Shown here in pieces: positions 9,536 through 21,603 of a DNA stretch of 64,000 nucleotides. The stretch covers positions 14,833,291 through 14,897,290 of the forward strand of contig CM039120.1 in assembly GCA_022036555.1 (NCBI GenBank). The letters are read 5' to 3'. Numbering within the stretch: the first letter of the stretch is position 1; each line of letters starts with the position of its first letter. The translations under genes were made by a program, and so were the position numbers. The DNA comes from Microstegium vimineum (Eukaryota > Streptophyta > Magnoliopsida > Poales > Poaceae). The notes under the pieces were generated by a model that was not told the origin of the DNA, searched no databases, and was given only the letters and a program-made list of their open reading frames with translations.

Positions 9536-12350
9536 GGGAGTCCTCTAGCTGTACTTTTCCTTGCTGACTCTGGATGCCCTGGGCTCTGAAAGCCAGCAGC
9601 AAACCGGCCCTCCACCGGTTCCGGTGCGGTCCACAAAGCAGCCCAGCCAAAGTTAGGCCTAGCTTAGAAGGAAAGAACTGCCAGCACTTTTGACTGAAAG
9701 GAGAATCTGATGCTGAACTGGATTAAAGATGAGGCAAGAACCTGAAGCCTTGCAGCTGCAGGCGCAAAATCCTTGGCGACTCTTCTTGTTTTGGCCGTTC
9801 ATGCCGCTTATAATATTTATTTTCCTTTGATTAATGCAAATGATACATGGTCTGATGCCCATTCAAAAAAATATAAGAAATATGCCGCGCTATTCGTGTG
9901 GATTAGTACTTTGTTATTAAGTAGTTCTTGACTTCTTGTTGATACGAGAAAAAAAAACAGATTCGCAGCAGCACGTTGATGGCCTCGTGAACAGTTATCA
10001 AACATGGAGATTTCACGTGCTCGCTATATCAAGATGAGTGAAATGCACATCCTTATGTACCAGCGCCCGTGGAGTCTAACGTGAAGATCTGATTGGCTAC
10101 TTTTTCGCGTGGGACCCATAGGTGTGCAGGCTTTTTGCAGTCGGAGACCGGCTCTGCTTGCTCAGGCTGTCTGCAGCGCTGAACTGCAAAGCCTTCTGCA
10201 GGAACAACTAGCGTAAAAAACCACGCACCGGTGTCTTATATCAGCTTCTGTATTGAATTACATGCGCTCCCATACGGAAAAGCGAGCGTACGTGCAGGCC
10301 CTATCGCGGACGACGGAGGGACAGCGGAGACAGCATGCACTCGTGGGCCCAGTCATCGTTTTGGGCTCGCAGCTAGTTCAAGTAAGTAAAAAATGTTATA
10401 ATTTATAAACTAAAAATCCAAATTAAATTTTGATTACACCATTAAATTAAATTCGTTTCAATAAATCCTTTAAAACAAGATCTCACATAAATATATTTAG
10501 ATAAAGTGATAAGTGGACCCTACTGTTTGTAGTTGGTATAGAGTATAAGATATAATGGATGATAAGTGCAGAAGAAATGTGTATAGAGGAGAGAATCTTG
10601 ATGACTAGGACGGATAGAGGATAGATTTAGAGGAATAGAAGTGTGGACAGTCTCAGCTAACTCGTTCTGCTCGGCTTGGACGGACGAAAGCGAGTCGATT
10701 GAGCCGAGCGCGGGGCGGGGTGCTTTTTATAAAGGCCGGCCGGCGTCGGTGAGAAGGACGGGAGCGGAGCCGCGTGGGCCGTGCCGCCTGCCGCAGAGGT
10801 GGGGTCCGCAACGGTCTCGAGATGCCCATGCGCCATGGTGTTCTGCAGTGCAGTTCACCCTCTTGTACTCTTGTTACAGGGGACGGACAAGGTTAATTCC
10901 CATTTATTACGTGCGCTTAAAATCTTGGTGCAGAGAATTTCTCGTTTTCGGCAGATGTTCTTTTTAAGACTGTGATTTTCAGACTATGCTTGTGTTGATC
11001 TGAAAAAATGGGATACCTGCATTGTCCAATGTATCTGAGCAGAGCCCGAAAGCAGGTGCCAGTTTCGGCAACAGGCACGTTCTCTTTTTTTTTTGGCCGA
11101 TGAGCCGATCGAACCAATTTAACCGTTCTTGAACCACTCAGCATTCTAGATCGGCGTCTAGATCAGCATTCTAGATCAGCATTCTACAAAATTAAATATC
11201 CTATTGGTACAAAAATTATATAATATTTTCTCTAAATCTAGTCAAAAGGAAATGAGTCTAGAAAATAAAACTACATTGTACAAAATGAAATATTATATTT
11301 AGAGGATGACAACTAAAACGAAGTTGGATGACAATATAAGATGTGTTATGTGTTAAAAAAACTATATAGGATGACAACTAAAACAAAATTAGGCAATAAG
11401 AAATAAAACACTAGGTAGTTACATGTATGAAAAAACACATATCAAGTTGAGCTAAGCGTATTTGATCTAATTGTTCTTAGAAATGTATTAGTGGAGTTAT
11501 TCAAAATTAAAGCAAACGTTGATTTCTTTCTTTCTTAATGTGGATCACCTAAATTGTACATGGTTAAATGTATAATTTTCAACAAGCAATAATAAGTGAG
11601 AAAAACAATAAAGCTAAACACCGAGTAGGGCATACATCCAGTGAGAAATGTAAATTGAAAACATACTTAAGAGTTTACCAAAAAGTTGAAACAATGCACA
11701 TCCATAATGAATCTATGGATGTACTTTGTTACAAAATTTGAGATTCAAACTCCATTTTAAAATATTCATATAAAAATAAAAAAAACATGTGCATACAAAC
11801 TAAAAGACAATATAAATTCATCTTCTAGTCATCTAATATATGGGCACCTAGAATTTGTTTTTCATATAAGTTTTAACAAAATAGGTTTGATTCTCAAATT
11901 TGGTGACAATGTGCATGTATATATCATTATGGATTTGTGTCATTTCAATTTTTTTGAAAACCTTTAAATATATTTTTATAGTGGATTTTCAATTCCTCCA
12001 AGTATATATGTAGTTTGCACCGAATATTTTCTCTATAGAAAAGAACTGGCGTTTGTGTTTTTTTTCATGAAGAGCCTACCGTTTGTGTTTGTGGAGATGA
12101 TGTTAGTCGGCAACGCAAAAGGGATGAAACATACTCCTATCCTTTTTTAGTTTTAACAAGTGTTATTCTTATTTTAAGAAGTCAACTGTAATTAATTTTT
12201 ACCAAATATTTATAGCATAATATAAATATTTACGATGAATATGCTATTCTACACCCTAGCAAGACATAAACAATTATTCTACACCATTTGCCAACTCACA
12301 GACCCAACTCGCACGTTCCCAACCCACTCCGTCTGTGCGGTGCGTTGCTC
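9536..12350. other. Intergenic, repeats only
   Basis: No supported gene. 10385-10505 is a reverse-oriented piece of the 36288-type MITE (AAATTTTGATTACACC, AATTCGTTTCAATAAA). Short tandem copies of TCTAGATCAGCATT lie at 11140-11185. 11190-12240 is AT-rich and unrecognised. Confidence 0.45.
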
Positions 12351-12357
12351 AACGGGA

Positions 12358-12365
12358 GTGTAGAC
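12358..12365. repeat. hAT target site duplication, left
   Basis: GTGTAGAC lies directly before the element end CAGGGTTTT and is repeated exactly at 16266-16273. Confidence 0.95.
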
Positions 12366-12941
12366 CAGGGTTTTCCTAACCGTTTTGGGGTCGGAAACCG
12401 GTGGCCGGCGGTTTGCCGGTAACCGTCGGTTACCGCCCAAACCGGCTCTAAACCGAACGGTTTGGAATTCGAATTCAAACCCCGTAGTTCATTCGGTTGG
12501 CGACTGGTAACCGGTCGGTTAGGGTCGGTTACCGTCCGGTTTGGTCGGTAACCGGTCCTAACCGCCGGGTGTTCTTTTTTTTTTCTTGAAAAAATCAATT
12601 TTTTTGCATGACCTTTGCACATAATGGTGTAAATAGAACACACAATTCATGGAAAAATAGTGTGACACAAATGGACAACCCATCGAAATATCATAGTGAT
12701 GCACTAGCCACAAATTCACGACGAAAATAACGTAGTTCACCGTTGCAACAACAAATCGTCCATGGAAATACCTTGTGTCGTAGACATGCAAACATCATGG
12801 TCACTGGCGTTGAATATAAGGGAAGATCCCGTTTCGGCACGCCTCCTCGTACTCCGCGGTGGACATTAGAGCGATACCGCACGTCTGGAGCCCAGCCTTG
12901 TAGTCTATCCATGATTGGCCCGTCCAATGAGCTGTGGTCTC

Positions 12942-15385
12942 TCATTCCTGCACTAACATGTTGTAGAAATCCAGGTCTTGCCATTCGTAGACCCATCTAG
13001 TGGCCGGCTGCGTGCTGATGTCAGGAACGGGGTAGGTATAACCACCACCGTACGATGTATCACTGTACGAGGAAGAGGAGTACTGTGGCGTGCCGTAGCA
13101 GTCCGTCGGGTCGTAAGCTCTCCTCTGCAATTCCGGCTGCCCATGGTCGCGGTCCTGAGTAGCATGTGTGAAGTCTGTCTCGCCTGCAGCCGACCATAAT
13201 TAGTACTAGTGAATAGTCATAGACATAAAAAAATGTCTGTAGCAATTGGTACCTGTGAAACGAAGTCCACCAACATCACCAAGACCACTACCACCACCAC
13301 CAACCGCAGAACCCCCAGCCCCACCACCACCACCACCACCAGCAGCAGCTGCAGTGTCATCGTCACCACTATCACTGTCTCCACTGTTATGTGCTGAGTT
13401 GTTGTCACCATTGGCGGAATGTTTCTGCCTCCTGTAATGCCAAGATAGCGGTATGCACATCCGTCATTTTCCCAAATGCTTCCCTGAGGCCACCAAACAT
13501 TTGCGGAGTTGGATTGTAACGATATACAAGCCTTGGGTTCAGGACAACAGCTGTAACATACGATGCACGACAAATTAGCATATGGTAAATACTCAATATG
13601 TAGAGACTGCTATTTTAACAATGGTTGTGATCGCACCTGGGCCCACATGCGTGCCATAGTACACGTCCGCAATCTTGTCATCCATGATAGCCTTGTACTC
13701 ATGCCATGTTTGGATATTTGTTCCAAAGAAGGTCTCCATCTCCTTTTTGCACTCTTGGAAGTTGTATACTACTTCACACAGGTTAGGTCGCTTATCTTGA
13801 TCAGCGAACCGAAGGAACCTGTAAATTGGTGTCACTGAATCGATGATGTATTTAAGTCCATCCCACCACTGTATACTAGACAATCTTGCGTGAGCATAAT
13901 GTCCTTCCTTGGATTTTCCCCACCTACTATGCAAGAACTCGGGAGATCCCATCCACTCCATAAAACGATCACACTTTCGATGGAAGCTCTCCATGAACAT
14001 GTAGTTGGTCCCAAACCTAGTGGCATTCCATTTGACCAACTCACCACCAATGGCTTCCCTCATCATTGCATTCAACTGGCCATGGTTGTGCAGCCAAGTT
14101 GAAATGCGCTTGCATACAGAGATCATACCTGCATGCTCCGGACTTTGACCAATGTCCTTCAGCATCAAGTTGATGGTGTGTGCAAGGCAAGGTGTCCAAA
14201 CAATATGTTCATACTTCTCGTTCAATCTCTGGCATGTTCTCTTGAAGTTGGCGCCGTTGTCCGTGACGATATGCACGATATGCTCAACACCTATCTCCTC
14301 AATCACCTTGCGAATCAGCTGCACAAGTAGGCACAATATTTAGTGGAACCGAGAAAACATAGTGCATGTGAACTGACACAATATTTTGGACGTACCCCCA
14401 ACAAATAAGATGAATCTTGGCTTCTGCCAGTCGCATCAACTGACTTGAGGAACCACATGACGCCATTGCAATAGATCAAAAAATTGATGACATTCATTCT
14501 TGTCGGGCCCGTCCACGAATCACACATCAACGTGACCCCAAACAAGGGCCACTCCTCCTGAAACTTTGCGTACCGGCTCTGCAGGTCCTTCTCGTTCTGA
14601 TCGAGGTACTTCCCATCTATATCCTTTCCACTGGGTGACGCGATGCCTTCACCTGCAATCGTAAGCGAATCATGAGAATAGAGAAATATACGTAATGACA
14701 TAGGTCTCTAAGTATATGTACTTACCCCACTTCTGTGTCTCCCTGACCGCACTAACAAAGTACGGATTGTCCGCCTGTCTCCCGGGGATTCCCGCAGTAT
14801 GAAAAAACTTTCCCCAAGCTTTCCCAATTGCGTCCTTCGCGTTCCTTCCCCTCTGCGTCCATGACCATGTATCAATCCTTGTCTGCTTCAGTCCACCCCT
14901 CGTACCAGCTGCTAAGTTGTAGTCATCCACCGCCGCAGGGGTCTGCCTCTGTAAAGCAGACCTCCGAAACATCCCCTGCGAAGCAGTACCACTACCACTG
15001 CCACCTCCACGCTCGTAAGCGCCTCCTCTCCGCTGCACCCCCTCTTGGTATTCATATTCTGCTCTGGACTGATTAATGGCTGCCAGCAACTGAGCCTCGT
15101 ATTCGCCATCGTCAAGGGGGTGGTTGCCCTCCCCTGCAGCAGCCTCTCGTGCAACCATCTGCCGAGAGCGGTCACTAGTTGCCTGCCTAGTTCTGTCGAT
15201 GTCCTGCTGAAAGTACTCCCGGACTTCTTTGGGCACCTTGCTGCAGTGGATCACCTCCGTCCCGCGTGCACCCAAATGCTGCTTCAATCGGGAAGCACCA
15301 CCCCGGCTTTTTGTGTACGGCAGTAATTGCATCTCCAACCGGGAGCAAGATTCTCACCATGCTCCCATACCACGTCTCTCGGCAT
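12942..15385 (-). pseudogene. hAT transposase (BED finger + DUF659), hATC region missing
   Basis: Minus-strand exons with good splice sites are 15385-14726, 14652-14396, 14318-13637, 13550-13253 and 13183-12942; phases agree at each join. The N-terminus has a BED-type zinc finger (GWRCNYC ... RLKQHL). The middle has the DUF659 core (CDSWTGP, VTDNGANFK, CLAHTINLML) and the hAT signature WNATRF. Two lesions are visible. One A is missing from an A run (T5 at 15308-15312 on the plus strand), within the finger; adding it restores the phase of the whole exon. Exon 13550-13253 is off frame by one between LQEAETFRQ and an Asp/Gly-rich tail. The hATC dimerisation region that normally follows is absent, so the product would not be active even without the frameshifts. 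The last exon is a Tyr/Ser-rich tail ending at 12942. Confidence 0.85.
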
Positions 15386-15764
15386 TGTCTTCCTACACAA
15401 ATGGACAACACAAACAAATCGAACACATGCATCAAATCATACCGCAAATAAACCTAAATCCTAACATACACCTGAATTCTACCTAAATTCTAAATCCTAT
15501 ATCAATAAAATCCTAAATCCTACATACATCCTAAAGCAAATCCAACCGCAAATCCTAAATCCTAAACCAAATAAACCTAACTCCTATATACACCCTAAGT
15601 CAAATCCTACCTAAATCCTACAATAAATATTTTATGCATCCTATACTCCATCAATCCTACATCCTAGAGCTTGTTATAACTAAATCCTACAGCTAAAACA
15701 ACTACAAATGCAAGGAAATGAAAAAAACAAAAAAAAAGCTTACCGAGGGAACCCGGGCGGTTAC

Positions 15765-16255
15765 TGTTCGCCCGGTCGGTAACCGCGCGGGGGAGGGAGA
15801 CCTGGCGGCGGGGTCGGTTACCGACCAAATCTCTCGGTAACCGCCGCCGACCGAACGGTTACCGAGGCTCGGGGGCGGACGTGGGCGGCGCTCGGGCGGA
15901 ATGGGGAGGGGAGCGGGCGGATAGGGTTTGGGGAGCCGACAGGCCCCCCCCCACGCCGACAGCCCCCTTGTATGAGGCGCCAGGACCAAATGGGCCGCAT
16001 GGGCTCTTAACGGGCCGGCCGATTTTTTTCTTTTTCTTTTTAACTTAAACACGTCCAAAAAAAATAGCAAACGAACTCCAATTTGAAAATTTTTTACACC
16101 ATTCGACTCTATAAATCATGAACTATTTTTAGAAATTTTTTCAGAATTTTTTTTTTGAAATTCAAATTTGAAATTTGAATTCAAACCGGTAGCGAAATCG
16201 AACCGGTCCGGAGCGGTTTGTCGGTAACCGGTAACCGCGGTTACCGAACGGTTTG
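15765..16255. repeat. hAT right subterminal array (CGGTAACCG motifs)
   Basis: At least eight copies of GGTTACCG or CGGTAACCG, in both orientations, lie in two clusters (15768-15860 and 16195-16255). The left end has a matching set at 12400-12560. Such palindromic arrays near hAT ends are typically transposase-binding sites. Confidence 0.7.
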
Positions 16256-16265
16256 AAAAACCCTG

Positions 16266-16273
16266 GTGTAGAC
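16266..16273. repeat. hAT target site duplication, right
   Basis: GTGTAGAC, identical to 12358-12365, follows the element end AAACCCTG. Confidence 0.95.
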
Positions 16274-16893
16274 ACTCAACGGATGTGTCTATGAGCGGTA
16301 ATCTCTATCTAGGCGATTTTCGGTTCACCCCGCTACCACGCGCCCCGCCCGACGCCAACCTCCACCCGCACGCACCTCCCCGGCCACACGCCCACATCTC
16401 CACCCACGACTCGCCTCCGCCGGCGGTTTTTGCTTCACTCGCTCGTAGGCCCGTCCGACGCTTCTCACGCGCTCCCACGCAGGCCGCCCGGCGGTTCCCC
16501 CACATGTGCAAGCAATCCCGTCCTCCAAACAGGACCTTCTCCTCCCCGCCCGAGGTCACGCCTCGGCTCCTCCCCGGCTCCATCCTGCCCGCGCCACGCC
16601 TCCTCCCTGCCCGGCGGCAATCGCGCTGCTGCCCCGGCTCGCCATGGCCCCGTCAGCCGCTCGCTCATCCGGCCGCAATCACCATCACCGCCAATCTCCC
16701 CGCTCCTCAAATCGACGACGAGAGCCCGCTGCTACAACCGCTCCTCCTCTCCGCTGCCCCCGCGCCGCACCGGCCGCAATCGCCCCTACCGCGACGCTGA
16801 AACCGAAGACAGATCGGATCTCGCGCTTCGTCGGTGCCGGAACCAGAGATGATGTCGTCAACATCAGATGCGCCCGTGGCGCTAGAGATGTAG

Positions 16894-17127
16894 GGGTCCG
16901 GGTGGGAGAAGCTGCGGCGGGAAGCGCACAAGCTGGAGGGCGACCTCGACCTGAAGCTCTCCTACGCGCGCCTCGCCTGCAACGAGCTGGACGCCCTGGG
17001 TGTCGGCTTCTGCCAGCCACCTGGTCGCACACACCCGCCGGGCGTCATCGCCACGCTCGGCATCGCCCGCCCGCCCGCCCCGCCCATCGACGTGCTCCGG
17101 GCCGACATGGATGTGCTACCCATCCAG
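16894..17127 (+). pseudogene. Chimeric exon: Golgi SNARE (GOS1-type) fused to ILR1-like IAA-amidohydrolase
   Basis: One open frame of 78 codons joins two unrelated protein pieces. The first part, GSGWEKLRREAHKLEGDLD to about KLSYARLA, matches the N-terminus of plant Golgi SNAP receptor member 1 (GOS11/GOS12), where the helix mediates intra-Golgi vesicle fusion. From NELDALGV onward it matches exon 1 of ILR1-like IAA-amino acid hydrolases, ending LRADMDVLPIQ at a GT donor (CAG|GTACGT), the position where the first intron lies in that family. In-frame ATGs upstream (16846-16890) run into TAG at 16891-16893, so the fusion has no start of its own. Upstream, 16300-16840 is GC-rich with open frames I cannot assign. 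Only fragments are present, so neither enzyme nor SNARE function is expected. Confidence 0.7.
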
Positions 17128-18540
17128 GTACGTGCCTGTGTGGTGCGTGTGCTAGCATGTACGTGTTGTTCGTGCTGCTCATCATTGAACTAACCTTTTT
17201 GGTTTTTCTCTTCCTCAGATTCAAATCCGTTTTCAAAATTTGAGCCGTGCTAACAAAATAGTATTACTACATAGTACAATAAATTATTCCAATCGTAGTA
17301 AATTATTAATTTCTTGATGATTTATCTGCGGAGGAGCTTGTTTAATTTTGCCGATTTGTTTTCTTGTCCGTGATAGCATTTTTACTTCAAACATGGTGGC
17401 CTTATCTTTTAATCTGTGTGCTTATAAGCCAAGAAGGGAAAGCCACCGCCCATTACAGTAGTTGTTTGCATAGTTTCTTTTGTAGGATGAGCAGGGAGAT
17501 TATATTAGTGTATTTGAAGAAGATCCCTGGAAACTACCATTGATTTGGGTTTTTGACGAATTTATTAATCTGCAAAGCCTACAATGCACTTGTATTATCT
17601 TTCAGCACTAAAAAAAGAAAACATGACAATGAGATGTGATTTCTATTTGCTGCTTTGGAGGCCAAGATATTACCATGCACTTGCATTTTTTCCATTTATC
17701 CTGTGGTCAGTATCGTGAGGGGTCTATGGCGCAAACATTTGTGTTTTCCATAATATACGCGTGCCTCTGCCGGCTCACCCTGTTCCATGACAGCACGATG
17801 GGATTTGGAGAATAGAGGAGACTAAATCAAAGCATGTGCACAGGGATAGAAATGTTAAAGCAGATAGAGTTTTATCAAAGGCTGCAAAATAATAGGCTCG
17901 TTACAATTGTTGATAGGTTTATTTCCTCAAACCTAACAACTTTTATTGAAGGGTGGTATATCTCATAATTATAAAGTGTCATGGCTGCTCGTTATATTTT
18001 TGATATGAGATCAGAACAAAAAGAAAAGAGTTGATCCTAAAAGCTGGATTTTGATAGACTTAACTGGTGTTCACTGTATGCAGGCTAGAAAAGAAATATG
18101 AAAAGATCCTTGGCATGTTCTAGACGATCAGCATGTATCAAGGTAGAAATTCGAAAGGACATCTTGCCTTGCAAAAAAATGTAAGTATTATTATATATTG
18201 ATCAGACATTTACAATAACAGTATATATATTTTAAGGAAAGAGGAGGAATCAAGAACTTAGCCAGCAGAGTGGAAGCCGAAAGGTCATAGTAATAACTAG
18301 GTAAGTTCAAGAGGTGAGCCATAATCACTTGCCGTATTAACATGTATGTCGTTGTAGATTATTAAGTTCATAGACTTGGGGATCCAATACAAATGATCAA
18401 TGTTTTTAATGGCTGAACAATTGTGTTGTACTTTTGGACATTTCTATTCATAAATCTAGGATTTTGTGTTCAGATCAAGACACTGGGATATGCACTACAT
18501 GTTGATTTAATCTGTTTTTTAACACTTGTGTGGCTCCAGG

Positions 18541-18918
18541 AGATAGCTGAATAGCTTTCCGAGGATGAGATTACTGGGTTAAGACAACTATTAATGGTGC
18601 TTAATGTTAAAAATAGAGTTGCAATTACTTTTGGTGATCTTATAGCAGGTTTGAGGAGATGTGGTACTGAATCTGGAGGAAAGAAAAATAATTATATAAT
18701 GGAAGTGTTAACATGAGATATTTTCTTGTTTGACACATAGCCTGTTGTTAGTATGTTACTAAGCATTTTTCATTTACAGTGTTCTATAAGTTTCTATATC
18801 TTTCGCAGACTGATGAAGACAATATCACTGCAGCTATACCTCTTAACGAAATAGAATGGGAAGTGCACTTGATGTCAGCTTTTACTAGCTTCGACAAGAC
18901 AAAAGTGGTAATATCATA
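18541..18918 (+). pseudogene. CDPK (calcium-dependent protein kinase) exon fragments
   Basis: Two exon-like pieces are visible. From 18541, after a CTCCAG acceptor, the frame reads LSEDEITGLRQLLMVLN and then ITFGDLIAGLRRCG. This matches the junction domain/EF-hand 1 region of plant CDPKs (LSEEEI.GL...ITFEEL..GL.R.G) with an in-frame TAG near its start and the Ca-binding loop degenerate. From about 18812 a second piece reads PLNEIEWEVHLMSAFTSFDK, matching the LNKLE.E.HL..AF.YFDK segment before EF-hand 3. The kinase domain is absent. The fragment lies in the same orientation as the SNARE/amidohydrolase piece and probably shares its carrier. Confidence 0.65.
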
Positions 18919-20158
18919 ATCCCAATCATCTCGAGGACAAGTTGGGCTGGCCACTGCATCTCTTGTACTGCAGCTGAAGTAAAAAATCGAGTGGTGTATA
19001 GTTAATTACGTTGTTGATCATCTGCGATGTTAATAATTAGCCATTTTTTAGGAAACAATAATTAGCCATTTACAATTTGGTCTCGGATTACTTTAAAGTT
19101 CAGTTCCATTTAAAATTCTACTTGCATAGTATAGAATTTTTTTTCCCTGTACTCTGAACCATGTCTGCTGCCAAATTGGTGGCTACACTTGCAATATTTT
19201 TACACAAGGGATGTATAGATGGTGAAAGTTTTAGCTATGATTAAGTTGAATTTTTGTGATGTGCGTCATACTATCCATATTCCATACCATTGCACATGTT
19301 GTGAAAAAAAAAATATTTTTTCCTTTTCCATTCAAATTGATCTGGATGCTGATTGTGTTTCTGAATTTCTACTTTCTAATTGGTATTCATTTCCCAGGTA
19401 CAAGTGCATGCACAGTGCCTCGTTGGTTATGAGGGTCATAGACCAGGTAAAAGTGCATGCTCGGTGAATTGTTTCAACATTCATAAAAATATTTAAAAGC
19501 AGCTTATTTAAATTGTTTCAGTATACAATATTTGGTGCACGCCGACGGAGGCTGATTGCCCCGGGGTTTCAGTTCAAAACAAAAACTATGAATCTAGCTA
19601 GCTATGTGCTGCCACAAGCTCATAACAATCAGAACAAGTATTATTTATTAACTATGGATTCCTATATGATCCGTTGTAGTTTGAAGGGAATGCATATATA
19701 AGAATCATCTCTTTTAAGGGGAACTTAGCTTAATGATATTTAATGATTATCTTTTACCTGAATTTTTTATATATATATCTTTATTGTGAGCATATGCATC
19801 AGGGCAGAGGAGCACAAGATGCTAACAGCGGGTTCTGGCCCATCATAACCCACAGCTGGTTGGGTGGTGCCCACTGGCCGCCATGTCGCCGAACAGTGCT
19901 TCGACAAGTCGGCATGAACCCAAGGAGTGTCTCGTTGCTTCAAACAATCTGTGGAAATATTATTCAGAAAAGTTCACCCATATCTTCTGTACCTATCACT
20001 AACTTAACGAATACAAGAGTGATTATATTTTTTTTTTGTCACAAGTTAGATTGCACGTGCTTCATCAACTACACTATACGGCAATTGGGAACCATGATGA
20101 ACTGTTTTTTTTTTCAAACGTCTTAACCTGCAAATACACATAGGCTGTTATAGATTTT

Positions 20159-20191
20159 TAACCCGTAGCAACGTACGACCACGATACTAGT
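20159..20191 (+). other. Candidate Helitron 3' terminus
   Basis: TAACCCGTAGCAACGTACG is followed by CTAG at 20187-20190 and then T. The order (short inverted arms around GCAAC, then CTRR, then host T) is the Helitron 3' pattern; the arms pair only partly. Confidence 0.5.
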
Positions 20192-21550
20192 AGATAAAGA
20201 AGGTAAGTCCGCAAAACCGATTTGACCACAAGAGGACAACTGAAGTTAACCGGTCCTAATTAAACATTAAGAACAAACTCTAGATGTAGGTTCACATAAA
20301 ACCCAAAATAATCATTTCACTATTGCCATGCTCAAACAATTCATGCTACCAGATTTTTTTTTGTGTTTCTTAAATAGAATTAGTATTACTATCTTTCCGG
20401 CGCAGAGATTACTAATTACTGCAATATAACATACCCAAACTTCAACAAAACCTCACTGTATTGTAGAAAAATCCAAATACAGTATCATTTGGGTAGAAGC
20501 CACATATATTAATAGTTTATTGTAGAAAAAAAAATAATGATCAAGAGAACGCATCAAATTTATATTTAAAGACAAAAAAATAGGTAAAATTTCGAGTAAT
20601 TGCATAAAAGCACGGATCTGTCACCATAATAAAATGAAACAGCTCAAAATATGAGGGAGCAAAATTATACGAAGTGAAGAACAACGATATGGTACAGAGC
20701 GAATCTGAAATTGTTGACAAGTAAAATCTAAAATATCAACAAATGCATATTTAACGACACCCAAAAAGAATACTATATGAACAGAATGAGAAATTGGGTG
20801 GAAGCACGGATCTGTCACCTTAAAAGAAAGAAATGGTTAAAATCTGATGGACCAAAATAAAAAAACGCAGAGACGAACAACCATATACTACTACAGAACG
20901 GATCTGAACTTTTCGCAAATAAAAGCCAAAAATGCAAGGATCTGTCACAGTACTATCACTGATGTAGTTTGGTAGGCAAGTGGGAGCAGCATCGACGGGA
21001 ATCAACTAAATCTTGAGAAGTCGTGAATGGAGAAAGAAAGAAAGAGAGAGAGAAACCATGGGAGAGAGGAGAGAGAAAGCTCCATGGAAACGGAGACGGG
21101 AGTTCATGCTGCATTAAAGGGAGAGACCGGTGATCCGTGCTACATGTTTCTTGAGCCTGGATCTGTCGCTTGGTGGAGAGACCGGTGACCTGCTGTCGGC
21201 GGTGTAGCGGGAGCGGCGCCGCCTGTGCCACACACACTGCCAGCACCACAGATGTTGAAGCACTGAAGCCGGCAGCTGTAAAGACAAGGCCAGATCGAGC
21301 GTTGCAGTGAAGAGGAAGTGCGCCGGCTGTGGGGGGCGGGGGATGGATTGCGTATAGGGAAGGGGGAGCAGCATGGGACAGGAGAGAGAGAGAGAGGGAG
21401 CTGAGAAGAAAGGGAAAGAGGATCAGCCGCACTCTGAGATTTCGAGAGAGAAGCTTTGCCGAGCCGAGCCAACCAGCCGCGGCTATTGCGGGCTCTCAGA
21501 TAGACTGAATGGGCGCTCCTACTTTAGGAATTTTCCACTCTCATCAAGAT
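20191..21550. other. Intergenic, tandemly repeated then GC-rich; no gene supported
   Basis: 20610-20960 holds diverged tandem units that each start with CACGGATCTGTCAC (20612, 20804 and a partial at 20938), with shared blocks GATATGGTACAGAGCGAATCTGAA / TATACTACTACAGAACGGATCTGAA. 20980-21480 is purine-rich then GC-rich with open minus-strand frames rich in Ser, Leu and Pro that resemble no protein I know. Confidence 0.45.
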
Positions 21551-21603
21551 GATGCATGAGTAGAAGAATTCGCTTCGCCATTACCTATCGACCAGCTCCG
21601 GTT

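Larger units (their letters stand above)
12366..16265 (-). mobile_element. hAT transposon, 3,900 bp
   Basis: The termini are CAGGGTTTTCCTAACCG at the left and, reverse-complemented, CAGGGTTTTTCAAACCG at the right. They are flanked by a perfect 8-bp duplication GTGTAGAC, which is diagnostic for hAT. Both subterminal zones (12400-12560 and 15765-16255) are packed with GGTTACCG/CGGTAACCG motifs in both orientations, probably transposase-binding sites. The transposase gene runs on the minus strand and is broken, so the copy needs help in trans. The exact duplication suggests a fairly recent insertion. Overall orientation follows the transposase. Confidence 0.93.
16274..20190 (+). mobile_element. 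Helitron-like carrier of host gene fragments (5' end not found)
   Basis: This stretch holds fragments of at least three unrelated host genes in one orientation (SNARE, ILR1-like, CDPK) with exon/intron borders, separated by AT-rich DNA. It ends at ACCCGTAGCAACGTACG...ATACTAG followed by T, which resembles grass Helitron 3' termini (short hairpin then CTAG|T). The hairpin is degenerate. I found no certain 5' TC terminus; the hAT at 12366 may have inserted inside or just beside the carrier. A Pack-MULE is the main alternative, but I see no long inverted repeats. Confidence 0.5.

Noticed and set aside
10641..10967. 108-codon + strand frame
   Set aside because: No recognisable domain; mixed-composition intergenic DNA next to a MITE fragment.
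12246..12290. TTCTACACC-type sequences as possible Helitron 5' ends
   Set aside because: They are preceded by T rather than A and occur twice in similar context. No firm link to the 3' terminus at 20190 could be made.
13246..13437. Pro/Ser/Thr-rich + strand frames
   Set aside because: They are the reverse of the Gly/Asp-rich simple repeat in the hAT transposase tail.
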